Counted from the stretch's first letter, positions 33,976 through 46,262 are shown. The stretch: DNA of 64,000 nucleotides from Hydrangea macrophylla (GCA_033977485.1 CM066988.1:73275169-73339168), one strand, 5' to 3'. Numbers and translations: made by a program. Notes: generated by a model not told the origin, from the letters alone.

Positions 33976-34395
33976 TTGTTAATGTCCCGCACAATTATGC
34001 CATTTGGGCGATAGTTTGAATGCCATTTGGGCGACAGTTTGAGTGCTAGTTGGGCGACAGTTAACTATTCATTGTTGAGTGTTGTACTTTCTTGACCAGT
34101 AAATGCGTTTGGAGTTAAGTCTTTTTTCAGTCAATGTCATTGGTCAGTTCAGTTCTGGGTTAAGTTTCAAAAGGAATGATTGGGTTTAAATATGACATGA
34201 TTTTGAGAATAAAAAAAGACGAACAAGACATAGTATCGAGAATAAGAAATGATGAATGAGATATGGTTTCGAGAAATAAGAAGAGATGAAGAATAACTTA
34301 CCTTAAGTGGTGGTAACCTTAAGCGGACCCTCACTTAGCTTAATTGCTAACGGCTTTTCATGCCGCTGGACCTTCCACGTCCAGCCTTTGCAGGT

Positions 34396-34491
34396 CTAGA
34401 CGGAGCCGACTGCTATCAAGATGCTGACTTTACTACTGAAGACTATGCTAGTGAAGATTACTACGAGGAAGGCTATGGTTTCACCAGCTGA
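34396..34491 (+). other. Conserved acidic, Tyr-rich short frame near the LTR end
   Basis: An open stretch reads DADFTTEDYASEDYYEEGYG before a stop. The minus-strand LTR keeps a near-identical frame (about 59930-60020), and the LTR at 8264-9660 has a similar acidic/Tyr-rich frame (EEYPKPQEGDYQEGYPEGDY, about 9230-9342). No start codon is convincing. It may be a coding remnant captured by the LTR family. Confidence 0.4.
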
Positions 34492-34794
34492 AGACTTTGG
34501 AGCTTTTCTTTTGTTATAGTTCTGTTATTATTATTATGTTAGTGATGTAATAGTTTAGCTGGTCTTGTAATATGTATCTTTTGGATATCTTTTTGGCCTG
34601 TAATATACTACTGATGTAAGACTTGGATGTTTTAAATTTCTGCTTCCGCTGAACTTAGTCACTTTCCCATATCACATTGTTGTTATAAGCATGTTTGGAC
34701 AATTAGGTGACACTCACAACCAGTCACATGTCTACGAACCCATTAAGGAAATTTATTTTTCCCTATTTTTGGTACTTTGGGGCGTGACAGAAGC

Positions 34795-35153
34795 AAATGA
34801 AGCTTCCACAGCCTTCTACATCAGCTTCTCAACTCTGCTAAAAAAACCCAACGTGGCATCTACACCTGATTTCTTGCTCTCTCTACTTCTCTCTCATTCA
34901 CAAACCCTTCTATGCCAATGCCTCTTTACCTCTCACTCTCTCTTGATTTGCAGATAATTGAAACGTCAAATGCCTCTTTGTCTCTCAATCTCTCCCTTCT
35001 ACCATTTTCTTCCTCCCCTCCTCAACACTCCTAACTTTTCCATCATCGCAACAGCTACACCATGGGTTAATGCCAGTGGAGACCTCAAAAATGCCTACAC
35101 AAATGAATGATGGATGATCTGAAGGATTTTGTTTGGTTAATGTTTGATTTGGT

Positions 35154-35191
<38 letters not shown>

Positions 35192-37900
35192 TCCCTCTCC
35201 CTCTCCCTCTTCCTATCTCTCTCTCTCTTTTTCCTTCCCAGCTTCTTTGGGTCTATTTATATGGGTTAATTTGTTGCAGATCTGTGGGGGTTTGTTTGCT
35301 TTTGTTTATCCAATTTTGTGCAATCCATAAAATCGATCCCGACACAACGTGATCAAGGTAATACTTTGTTTGCAAGCAGGGTTCTGTAACTTTTGTTGGT
35401 TGCCAATTCCACATGAGCAATGGGGGTTTTGACTTGATCAATCGAGGGTTTTAACTGTGTACACTGATTAAAAACATCCATATACACCGTTAATCAGTTG
35501 ACTTCATATTATATGTGTATAACTATGACTTCAAATTCTATTTTTTGACTTCTTAAGTTCAATGGATCTGTTTTTTCCCTTATTTATGATATGAAATTCC
35601 TTTTGGAAATAAACTATATCTTGACGTTTTTAAACAGATTTTGGATAAAGAAATTTTCTTTGTGAACATATTACACTTCTTCGGATCTATGATTCTATCT
35701 CAGGTTTCTCTTACTTCTTCCCCCTGCTTGTGTATATATATACGTGCACACCGATCGGATACATACGTTCTTCTGTATCTCTACATCATTCAATTGAGTA
35801 TATGATTGATCGTGTTTGTAGGAAGGAATCAACTGTTCTTCGATCGACGCCTATAAGGTACCTATTTCCTCCCTTCTTCTCTCTGTACATGTGATTCTCC
35901 AGTACTTCGTTGTTGGATTTGTTGTTTTTTTCCCCTAGTCGGGAATTATTCTCTCACCACTATTCCATTCTTCATAGACAAACACACTTCTGCCTTCAAA
36001 AATAGACAAAGAATTACGAAAACGGAATAGTAACTGCGTGTACATAGTTCTTGGCCTCTTCTGTCACCTGTAAAATGGTTCGTCTCTCACAAAATAAATC
36101 ACCTGTTTCATTACTTGGAATAAATCTGCATTTCGTCTTTGTATAGTGTTGTTTTCAGCTTTGCAAATTAATAGGTATCATAGGTGATTATGCCATTTAA
36201 GTACAAGAGAAACAATTTCTAATTGTGCGCATAGAATTGATTCATAATGTACCCAAATCCCCAAACACTGATACAATTAGCTTCATGGAGTTCACTTATT
36301 AAGTCAAGACTCAAGACGTATACTTTTTGGCAATTAATTACTACTAAAAAGCCTCTAGCAATTTAGTATGAAAAATATCTAGCAGTTTTGTTCTTACATT
36401 AAATGTGCTCCAATAAGAATGAAAGTTTTATTGCTTATTGTCCAATGTTATAACTCCTATGTTGCATGGCTTTTAGTATCCAACAATTACAAAGCTCATT
36501 GAGTAGAATTAGTAATGTTCAGTTTTTAGGAAGAAAGTTTTTTACACTAGCCTAACATTATATATACATATGTATATACAGGCAGTGGGTGTGTTTTTTT
36601 TCTTCTCTTCCTCTCATATGAAGATTCCACTTTTTGTCCAACATTTGAAGTGGATTTTACACTGCTCATGCTGCCGCCATGTAATAATTAATCAATACTC
36701 CTATGTGAGAATTTTAGTCTATGCTTTTGGCTTAAATTTTTAAGCAGTTTTGATCAATACTCCTAAATAAGGATTTTCTAGGATATGATTGAGCTGCTGA
36801 TATCGATTTCAAGCTTAGTGATTACGAAGAGGATCTGACACAGGTTTGATAATGCACATATTATCATTTATCTTTAATTCATTTATGCTTTTATTTACAC
36901 CCAAAAGTTTGGATGTCCCTCTTGCTATTAGTAGTGGACTTATTCGCTTATTATTTTTTCTTGGAATTTTGACGTTCTTGCAATATGTAGTATCAGTGAA
37001 GTACCATTCTAAATTGATTTTGTTTTGGTTTCTCAACAGGTATCATCTCTATAAGAAACATCAAGCATGTAGAAAAAAAAAGGTTGTGGCTTCATAGGTA
37101 AATGAAATTATGTCACAATCAATTTTTCTAACTCAGGGGCAACCCCAAGATGTGCTAATCTCTCATACACATACATATATGCTAAGAAAGATAATACTGA
37201 ACTTATAGAGAAAAACAATATGATCGATATTATTGAGCCAAATAGTGGGAAGAGTTTCTTACTTTTTATTCATGATCACTGTGTTTGATAAAAGTTCTTT
37301 CAAGAAAGGGTTGGTGCTTTATTTGATTCTAGGAAGTTTAAATTTAAAAAGAAAAAAAACATAAAATAACCTTTAAAGATTGAGTAATGCTATGCTTCCC
37401 AAATTTGTGTTCCAAGTGGTTTCTCAAACACATAGTGGTAATGTGCCCACCTGATTTTGAGTAGAGGACGTTGAAGTGGTCCTGCCATTATTAAATGTGG
37501 TCTCACTACCACGTGTGTTTGGGAATCATTTGGTGTGGGAAGCATAACATTACTCGTAAAGATTACAACATGCGAGCGTAATCCTATGCTTTTCAAATCT
37601 CAGTCTCAAATGTGGTTCCCAATACATAGCATTCTCTAATATTTGTTTTGTTTGCAATGTGTTTAGGCTTCAATCCAGCCTAGGAAGGTGAACTTGCTTT
37701 CAAGCTTGTGTATGCGCTTCCATATTTATATAGTGTTTGATTTTTAAGATACTCTCCATGTACTGTCTTCTATTTATTTTATTTAGGGCACTTCTTTCCT
37801 TTCAATCTCTAAGCTCCAGGTTGAGATTTTTTTTGCTGTATTTGTACAAATTAGTATATTATGTTTAAAATGGAAAAATTACAATTGTTGGATGGAATTT
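34795..37900 (+). other. Helitron interior with exon-like segments
   Basis: No long ORF is present. Several short segments have plant-like splice signals: TTTGTAG|...|GTACCT around 35822-35857; a segment ending at 36843 with ...DIDFKLSDYEEDLTQ before CAG|GTTTG; and CTCAACAG|...|GTAAAT at 37040-37097 (basic, YHLYKKHQACRKKK). Leader-like C/T-rich DNA with a CT microsatellite lies upstream. Helitrons often carry host gene pieces, and this could be one, but I do not recognise the gene. Confidence 0.3.
35155..35230 (+). repeat. (CT)n / (CCCTCT)n microsatellite
   Basis: Runs of TCTCTC and CTCCCTCTCC within the Helitron interior. Confidence 0.9.
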
Positions 37901-37971
37901 ATGCTATTAAATTTGTTATATATTTATATTTGTTGACAAATTCCTGTGCATATGCACGGGTGTTCGACTAG

Positions 37972-39379
37972 TTCTTATGTATTTTTGAAGTTATGATAAA
38001 AAACCAACAATGCTCTCCAACAATCTTGGAAGTTCTTGAGGTGATTTTGATGTTGATATTCCAAGTGGTTATAATCTCCATTTAGTTAAGGAAATGCACT
38101 CTCAAAACCTCCTTTTCAAAATCCTTCTTAAACCCCTCATTTTGATTTCAAGAAACAAAACATTTGTTTATCAAAATCTTCAAAAACAGTGAGTTCTTCA
38201 AATGCAAAATGACATTATGAGCTCAATACTCAATGGATGATTGCAGGGCCACTTGGAAAGTCCTCCTAACTCATTAGAGAACACCCATGATTTTTGGTTT
38301 GATTTAAAAACACTTGGAAGGGTTCCATTTTGACCCAAACATTCTTTCAAGACATCTATTTTTCTGTCACAGCAGCTTTGGTTTACTTGCAAATTGTTTT
38401 TTAGAAAACGTTTCCAAAGAGAATGGTCCTAACTCATTTTTTCCTTGAACTACAGTGTCTTAGGGAACTGTCTGTATAATATGGGCCTCAAAATGTTTTG
38501 TCTTCATTTTCTAAGATTTTTCTACATTTCAATCGACAATTCGGACTCTGTTTCTGAACAACCTCTCTTGTTTATATGATTTCTCTCAATCTGTACATAC
38601 AATATTGATTTGGCCTTTTGATTTGTGTTCTAGACACGGTAGGATGATCTCCATAAAAAAAATCATGAATTGTGCACACTTCTAACCTCACTTTTCTGTT
38701 TTTACAATATCAACTCACTATTTGTCCACTATTCACAGCAAGCATGTTTTAACTTTAATTCTTTGATTAGATGTTTATATGCATTCCAAATTAGTTCATA
38801 TCTTAGGAAGTAGTTCATACTACATTTGTACACATCATACAATAACAATCTTCATTCATTCGTGCATAATTCAGACTTCTAAATCACCTTAGAAAATTCA
38901 TGAACACAAAACACTACTACTTTGTACATTCTAAGATCATACATTGCATCCATGTAAGATTTGGAGTTTTTGTGACTCCGAATCTAAGAAGATTATAAAG
39001 AATGAACTTGATCACACGTTTATGCTCCCCCCGATCTAATTTTCCTTTCTCATCCGTCCCGGGGATTGAAAGGTCTTCTTTTCTCCAAGATTAACATGCA
39101 TTATACTAGCTTGCTAAGCATTTTTGATTTCTTTGACTATTTGTTTCAAGAATAATTCATATCCCCCTTTAAATTAAGAAAACTTGATTACTCGATATGT
39201 GGTTAGACAGTTTTTCCTAGGTTTGTTTGTGTGATGTTTCACTTTTGCATTGTGTGATATTTGGCTTAGATCTTATGAATGATATCTTATCTTTTGATCT
39301 TCCATTTCAAGATTCTTATGAGATGTAATATACTATCATAGTATTAATTGTCGAACCAAACATAGTATATGACACGACT
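37972..39379. other. Noncoding stretch right of the Helitron
   Basis: AT-rich DNA with no supported ORF. It should be the continuation of the LTR-like block at 30143-31600. No repeat or motif stands out. Confidence 0.45.
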
Positions 39380-40870
39380 AAATAGTTGTGCGCTATTGTG
39401 CAACACCCAAGTGTAGGTAATCGTGCAAGTAATACTGGATAAGTCTAGGTCGATCCCACAGGGAAGGAATAGGGAGAATGTCTACTAAGTTATAACCTAA
39501 AGAAAAAGAAAATAAGAATGAATAATTGGAGGTGTACTAACAAATCCTAATTAATTAAATTAAACTAAATAATAAACTAAAACTTATAGAAACATAACTA
39601 ATTAAATAAATAAACTAAAGGTGTTAGAAATACGTGAATCCACATTGATCTTAACCATCTACCATGCATACTCATTAACGTTCGATGGAGTTCATTCCTT
39701 TTCAGCATTCCGTATTTTTCTAAAGATAAAGAATCAATAGCCCTTTCATGACCGGGACTACATCATCACAAGTGATTTCAAATACTTAGAAGACGGTTTA
39801 AAACAATGGTAATTACTTGCACTCTAAATGGTGTTAGCATTCAAAGTGATTTTCAAAAGTCATTGAAGAAAATAGCCTTAAGGCTTTAAGTTCTAAAAAC
39901 TGTTGTGACAAACTGAGCTTATTGGGACAATTTGATGACAGATTTCTAAAACAGAAAGTCATGGAATACTTAAAAGAATCATCTCAGGATTTAACATGTT
40001 CGATCGATCGAAGCGCTCTCGATCGATCGGACTGCCTCATCCTTCAATCGATCGAAATGCCTTCGATCGCTTGACTATGGCTCTGGTTCGATCGATCGAA
40101 ATATCTTAGATCGATCGAGCCCAAGGTTTCTAAAGATTGCATGGCAGAGGTTGGGAATCAATGTTTCATCACATATTCCCAACGTCTAAACTACGGAAAC
40201 ATGATTAAACTAGTGCAGAAACAGTAAAACATAACAACCATAACTACTAGATTCATAAACAATCAAATAAGATAAAGAAAAGGAAAAACTTGGAATAAAT
40301 CTGAAAATAACTTGTAAATAACTTGAATCTTGAATAATCTTCAGTATAATAATGCAAAAGAGGAAGAAAAATAGGAATCTAACCTAATCTACTCTTAATC
40401 TAACCCTAAAACTACCCTAAAACTGTTGTTTTCTGCGTTCTGGAGCGTCCTCCCTTCGTCTGGCGTCTAAACGACTTATATATAGGGTTCCTGCAGAGTT
40501 TACACAACTTTTGGGTGAATATGAAGTTCGATCGATCGAGCTTAGTTCGATCGATTGAACTCTCTGATTTTGACAACTCTGCGCACCGATGGGAGAATGG
40601 CCATAACTTTCTACTCGGACCTCGGATTGACCTCCCGTTTGCGGCCACGCGACCGTAACTCAAAGATCTACATGATATATCTCTGGGAAAATCTTCCAAA
40701 CCTGAAGTCTTCATTGTCAAAATTGGCATTTTCTCAGCTGCTTCTGTTGTTCTATCCACCAAAATCACTTTTCTTTAGCTCCACTTCATTGATTTACATC
40801 CTAATACCTATAAAACAATGCAAAAACATATATTTTAGCATTAAAACAATAAAAAGAATATTGTTATTAG
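39380..40870 (-). repeat. LTR with CGATCGATCG word arrays, minus strand
   Basis: Read on the minus strand it has a TATA box (CTATATATAAGTCG, about 40472-40485), a leader with C/T-rich parts, then a U5 containing TTCCCTGTGGGATCGACC (about 39445-39465), as in Athila/Tat LTRs. CGATCGATCG-type palindromic words lie at 40009-40131 (beyond the TATA box) and 40528-40558 (just upstream of it). No primer site or coding DNA adjoins, so it is probably a solo LTR; exact ends are not resolved. Confidence 0.5.
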
Positions 40871-40879
40871 AATGCACCT

Positions 40880-41284
40880 AAATGTAGGGACTTTGGGGTT
40901 AAAAGTATGCATAAAGGACCATGTAATACGTTATGAACATATACTTTTCACCTTGAATCAGTATAAGATGATTATTTGGATACTAATTGAGGCCCGTCGA
41001 GAGACGGGGCAAGTTGAGGGTGTTTTAGCTATGGCAAAGGCTCCTTCCTCTCTCGTGCCAAAACCCCGAGCCAAGTTCTTTGGTTATGAAGGGCCGGTGC
41101 CCTTTATCCATTTGGGTGAGTCAAATTGGGTTTCTTGGTTCCCTAAAGACCAAGTGGCAACTCTGTATCTATTTTCATAAACTTTCTTCTTCTTTCATTT
41201 TCTCAAACATTTCAAAAGGAAAATCAATTCCAAAACCCCGAAAAAGAACACGGGTGCTAGGCTCTCGGAGGCAGCGTGTTAACA
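40880..41284 (+). repeat. U5 end of a Tat-type Gypsy LTR
   Basis: DNA leading up to GTGTTAACA, directly before a tRNA-Arg-type primer site. Phrases such as GACCAAGTGGCAACTCTG fit a Tat/Ogre-type LTR end. The left limit is unclear. Confidence 0.45.
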
Positions 41285-41287
41285 ATC

Positions 41288-41305
41288 TGGCGACTCTGCT
41301 GGGGA
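41288..41305 (+). promoter_or_regulatory. Primer-binding site, Tat/Ogre type
   Basis: TGGCGACTCTGCTGGGGA is the primer site typical of Tat-lineage elements such as Ogre (tRNA-Arg). It stands 3 bp after the likely LTR end. Confidence 0.75.
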
Positions 41306-42160
41306 TTTTTATTTTCAAAACAAAATAATACAACAGTTTGACTCATAAGAAGCATCCTTAAAATCATCCTTTTACTGTGTCTGGTTCACCACATTACACT
41401 CTTGTATTTTTTCCCTCCGACTGTGTCTAAAGCACGCAACTGACATTGTTCAAGTCTTGCTGTGCCAGGGCATAAGTCACTGTTGATACTGTACCTTCTA
41501 AGGTATATCAAAAAGAGTAAAAACTTCTATGCTGTCTCTCTGACGGTATATTGGAACTCTCGTCAACAAACCCTCTTTGACTAAACCCAGCCTTTGCATA
41601 TAGATTCCTGTAGAACCTTTCATAGGATTGTTGATTTATCTTTTCAGATAGGACAATATGATATAACTGTTGTATGCCCTGACGGGATTACCTGTGCGGT
41701 GTAGACGCTTATGTGGCATAGGATAGAACCTCCCTCTTATGATTCCCAAGGCAATCACTCACGTATGATCACATTGAGTTGACCTACCTAGGCACCATGA
41801 TAATGTGTCTGCTCTGTGCTCACAAAGATATGCACCGCAAACCTTGTTTGTTGGTCCTAAGACATAGGAGTATGAAAACTTACTAGATAGTATGATCACC
41901 ATCATCACATGCTCCTGTTATATACACATGTTTCTCCCAGAAACTCTGCCCAACTCATCCAGATATTCCTGCTTCTCCCAAAAATCCTTGATTTCCTAGT
42001 CTGCTAAATTTCACATGCTTTCCTGAAACTCTACCAAAGATCTCTATTCCCCAGAAACGCTGCCAAAATTCACCTAGAATTTTCCAAAAATATTTGTTCC
42101 TCTCGAACCACTGCCAAAATCTACCCAAGCTTCCCAAAAATTCTCATTTTCGATAATCTA
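41306..42160 (+). other. Leader or deleted interior of the Tat-type element
   Basis: No gag or protease is recognisable, so a large deletion must separate primer site and integrase. Imperfect repeats of the type CCCAGAAACTCTGCCAAAAT lie at about 41935-42145. Confidence 0.5.
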
Positions 42161-42162
42161 CC

Positions 42163-42925
42163 CAGTGGGGCATTGATATAGTCGGCCCCCTGTCAATGGC
42201 AAAGGGCCAGGTCTGGTTTGCTATCATCGCGGTGAATTACTTTACTAAGTGGGTTGAATCTGAGCCATTATCAACTATAACAGAGAAAAATATGGAGAAT
42301 TTCATTGAAAGGAACATTCTCAGCAAGTTTGAAATTCTCCAAGTACTTGTCAGTGTTAACGGGAAGCAGTTCAATACATCAGTATTCTGCTCCTCACCAG
42401 AACACCCTCAAGCAAACGAACAGGCTAAGGTAACAAACCTAACGATCATATAGTTTGTCAAGATAAGATTAGAAAATGCCAAAAGACTTTGGGCAGAAGA
42501 GTTATCTAGCCTTTTATGGGCCTACTGCACGACGCCCCGAGCTATAATTGGTGAGATCCCATTCTCACTCATACACGGGTTCGAGGCGATAGTCCTGAAT
42601 GAACTCAGCCTGGGATCGTACATGGTAGGCAACTTTAGCGCCTAGGATAATAAGGGATTTCTTAGGACAGAGCTTGACCTGATTGAGAAAAAAAGGGATC
42701 GGGCCTATATAAGGATGGCAACCTATAAGCAGAAGGCTTCGCAGTACTTTAATTGGAAAGTAAACCACCATAGCTTCCAAGTGTGAGACCCCATCCTCAA
42801 AGTAGTAAATTAATCAACCAAGGTTCCAGGCCATGGAAAGCTCGGGGCTAATTGGCTAGTCACTCGGGTAAACCAATCGGGAATCTACTGGTTGCAAACT
42901 ATGGAAGGACGGAAGTTATCACACC
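42163..42925 (+). pseudogene. Tat-type Gypsy integrase (core and C-terminus), damaged
   Basis: The fragment starts inside the core with the first catalytic Asp in WGIDIVGPLSMAKG (with a frame change), then VNYFTKWVESEPLSTITE. VSVNGKQFNTSVFCSSPEHP replaces the longer usual stretch, so about 15 residues between the second Asp and the Glu region are missing. QANEQAKVTNLTI follows with the usual Glu replaced by Lys (normally QAEVTN). Later come LLWAYCTTPRAIIGEIPFSL and the C-terminal WLVTRVNQSGIYWLQ. In-frame stops near 42451 and 42643 confirm it is dead. Confidence 0.8.
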
Positions 42926-43900
42926 TATAGCACCTACGCAAGTGCTACTAGTTTATTAGACTAGCACAAGCATGATTTCGAGAGTAGCTCTTTTCGAGCC
43001 CTCTTGTAATTTCCCAAGTAGCTTTTTCTGTGCCCTACACAGTTATGGAAAATTCCATAGATGTTAACTTTACAATAGTGATTTTGCGTAGCAAAAGTCC
43101 TCGGCCACCTCGAGTCAACCAAAGACCTCCAATTTGCATGTGGAAAAAGACCTCAGCAAACCCAAGGTATGCTTTATATAAGCAGTAAACTCCCCTTCGG
43201 TGCATATCCGACGATACGGAACAAACCTCTTAGGTGGCCTACAATAGAGGAGTCAAAAGACCCTAAATCCCTAACGTTTAGGTCAGTTGCCTAAAAGTGA
43301 TCTTTTCACAATACCCCCGTCCTTAGCATAAGCTTGGGGGGCAGAGAGGAATAACTCTACAGGAGCTCAAACGAGTACTTACAAAGCCCGGGATTAACTG
43401 CACTACTCTTAGACAATCCCAAGGGCCTACAAGACTCTGAATTAAGTACCAACACTTAGTTATTTCCCTAAAGTAAACTGAGTACTTACAGGGCTCAGAA
43501 TTAACTAAGTATGGACTCTTAGACAATCCCGAGTGCCTACGAGACTTAGAAGTCCAAAGGCAATAATTGCCTTAAAGCTTCCTGAACAATGTTTGAACTA
43601 CTCTATCGTCTAAAACCTTTTGCTAAGGCAAGGGTACTAGACTAAGGCAAATTAAACAAGTCAAGCAATAAACAAGTCGGGCAAAAATAACACGAGTTGT
43701 TGCAAAAAAGTGACCTCCAGTGGTCTTTTTCATTAAAAAAAAGCTTGTATTTACATTACGTAGGGGCAGTTTTAATAGCCTCCCAAAAAAAACTATAGCA
43801 TAAAGTAAAAGCTGCCCAGTAGCAGCAAGATCGGTCCATTACCATAGTCTCATCGACCGCCTTGGTCTCCCCGGCTGCCTCAACAACAGCAACAGATAGA
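42926..43900 (+). other. Post-pol noncoding region of the Tat-type element
   Basis: No supported ORF. Repeated phrases AGGGCTCAGAATTAACT... and GACAATCCCAAGGGCCTAC recur about 100 bp apart (43380-43560). Confidence 0.5.
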
Positions 43901-44344
43901 GCAGGGGATAAAGCTCCCTCGAAAGACTCGTCCACCCATAAATCCGACTAGGCCGTCAGGTAGGCCGAGAGGTCCGGTCGGGATGGTCTATCGCTGCTCT
44001 CCTCTTCAACTCGCTAGAGCCTTGGAGGAACCTGACCTCGAACTCCTCCTTGGCTGCCTTCTCAGCATCTTCCCGAGTAGTGGCAGCTTCAGTCAGTGCC
44101 CGTTCCTTAATCCGGGAGGCCTCCAACTTTGCATTTAACCTAGCCACCTCCTCCTCAAGCTCTAGCCTGATGCAGATACCTTGCTGAACCTTTTTTCTAT
44201 CTCGGTGACAAAGGCTTTGGCAATCCCGAGCTCAGTGACTACTTCTATAGCCTTTTTCTCCTTGACCGCCAGCTTAATGTGAGTAGTAGAAATCTAAGCG
44301 AAGAGGTCAAAAAATTGGAACTCAGTCCCAGCCGTCAAATACCC

Positions 44345-46262
44345 GAGCTGAAGAAGAAAAAAGCCAAAGTCAGTGCACAAAGAGGCAAAAATGAGACGGG
44401 AAATTAAAAGCCAAGCTAATTACAAAATCCAAGAAGTGGTACAACCACCCGGTCAGGTCGACGGGAGGAACCCTCTGGAACCTCTGGACGTCCTCCGAGG
44501 GCTGGATCCTTTCCCAAATGGGAACAGCCGTGGGGCTAAAGCCCTCATCCTGATGAAGACCCAACGGGCATAGAAAGACTAACCCTGGCTACCAAGGTAG
44601 GAGTGCTATCTTTGACCTTCTCCCAATAGGGAATCGGGATATCCTTCATCACTTGAGGAGGCCCTCTCCTAAGCCGTTGAAACTCACCGCCCTCTCCCAC
44701 AGCAGTTCCCGATCGCTTCCTCTTCCTAGCCTCTTTCTCAGCCATAGCAGCCTTCTTAGCAGCAAATGCAACCATGCCCTTCTTGGGGGCTATTGTTGTC
44801 AGAAAAAGAACAGGAGTTTAGTAATTGGTCAGAAAGAAAAGAGAATGGGAAATGAAATAAAAGAGATAGGAAGTATCTTACTAGGGGTAGAGAGGAGAGA
44901 TGGAAGGTCGGGAGCACGAAACACTTGCTTCAGCTTGAAGCTCTCTACCCGATCGTCAAATTTGCTCAACAGCCTGTTGATATCGTTCATGCTTGGGCTA
45001 GACCCAGATTTTGCTCCTAGCACTCGATCTAGATTTCAGGAATAGTGGAAGATCCAGGTGCAAGCAAATCACATAGTGGTTAGTATTAAAAAAAAGAGGT
45101 GGTACGAGGAAAGCTAGAAAAAAAAAGATAGTAAGATCCTTACTCCTCAGCTCAGCTGACCAAGTCGTGGGCATGACAACGTCCCACCGACTCAATGTCA
45201 ATCCAGATTTTTGCCCTGTCAAATACAAAAGGAAAGGAATGGCTCAAGAAAGACAAGAAGCTGTTATTGAAGAGGTCGGGAAACTGCTCCAAGCCAAGTC
45301 AGTCTGGGAAGTGCAGTATCCCGACTGGTTAGCTAATGTAGTTCTGGCCAAGAAAAGCAACAATAAGTGGAGGATCTGTGTAAACTTCACTAATCTAAAT
45401 AATGCCTTCCCCTAGGATTTCTATCCTTTGCCATAGTATGGATATTGTGAGGCGTTCTGTCGATCTTGACTGTGTCCCAGGACGGATCCAAACTGCCAGA
45501 CACCCGAGTTGAAGAAAAAAAAAAGTCTAAGTCAGTGCACAAAGAGGCAAAAATGAGATAGGAAATTTAAAGTCACGCTACTTACAAAATTCAATAAGTA
45601 GTACAACCACTAGGTCAGGTCAGCAGGAGGTACCCTGTGTAACAGCCGAGGAGCTAGATCCCTCGTCTTGATGAAGACCCAACAGTCTTGGAAAGGCCCA
45701 CCCTAGCCACTAATTTGAAAGTGCTATCCCTGACCTTCTCCCAAGAAGTCGGGACATCCTTCTTCACTTGAAGAGGCACTCTCCTCAGCCGCTGGAACTC
45801 ACCCCCTCTCCCGCAACAGTTCTCGGTTGCTTCCTCTTCTCAGCTGCTTTCTCGGCCATAGCAGCCTCCTTAGTAGTAAGTGTAGCCATATCCTTCTTGG
45901 GGCCATTGCTGTCTGAAAAAGAACAGGAGTTTAGTAGTCGATCATAAAGAAGAGAGAACGGGAAATAAAATAAAAGAGATCAGAAGCATCATACCAGTGG
46001 TCGAAAGGAGAGATGGAAAGTTGAGAGTGCGGAACACTTGCTTCGGGTTGAAGCTCTCTACCTGGTCGTCGAATTTGTTTAGTAGCCGGTTGATATCGAT
46101 TGGTGCTTGGGCTAGACCCAGAATTTGTTCCTAGCACTCGATCGGGATTTCAAGAACGGTGGAAGATCCAGCTGCAAGCAAATCGCATGGTGGTTGGTAT
46201 TCAAAAAAACGAGGTGGTACAAGGAAAGTTAGAAAAAAGATAGTAAGATCCTTACCCCTCAG
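44345..46262. repeat. Direct duplication inside the antisense ORF
   Basis: 44345-45155 and about 45505-46262 are diverged copies; the phrase CAGTGCACAAAGAGGCAAAA is at 44371 and 45533 (offset 1162), and GTAAGATCCTTAC is at 45131 and 46243 (offset 1112). The offset changes because of indels. The left and right copies flank a piece of reverse transcriptase. Confidence 0.85.
45160..45480 (+). pseudogene. Reverse transcriptase N-terminal fragment, Tat-type
   Basis: The plus-strand frame reads TTSHRLNVNPDFCPVKYKRK, then QEAVIEEVGKLLQAKSVWEV, YPDWLANVVLAKKSNNKWRI and CVNFTNLNNAFP, with a TAG just after. These are the first RT blocks of Tat-type Gypsy elements. The polymerase core is absent. It lies between the two copies of an antisense duplication, so it came by rearrangement, not as part of an intact pol. 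Confidence 0.8.

Larger units (their letters stand above)
31629..34789 (+). mobile_element. Solo LTR of a chromovirus-type Gypsy element
   Basis: This single 3161-bp LTR begins TGTAACACCTG and ends GGGGCGTGACA, with the 5-bp duplication GAAGC on both sides (31624-31628 and 34790-34794). No internal domain is present, so the two original LTRs must have recombined. A second copy lies on the minus strand at 59665-62926. It contains a TATA box (CTATATAAG, 32044-32052), a 191-bp tandem array, a six-copy motif array and a short acidic frame. Confidence 0.9.
31601..37971 (+). mobile_element. Non-autonomous Helitron (about 3.2 kb without the inserted solo LTR)
   Basis: The left end is TCTATTATATATATATAAAGG, preceded by A; the right end is CTAG followed by T, preceded by a 12-bp perfect palindrome GTGCATATGCAC and GGGTGTTCGA. 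TC start, a subterminal hairpin and a CTRR end between host A and T are the Helitron hallmarks, and no target duplication flanks it. No Rep/helicase is present, so it is non-autonomous. It is interrupted at 31629-34789 by a solo LTR with its own target duplication. The interior (34795-37900) has leader-like and exon-like pieces. Confidence 0.75.

Noticed and set aside
40412..40881. 118- and 108-residue overlapping frames
   Set aside because: They cross an LTR promoter region and show no protein family features.
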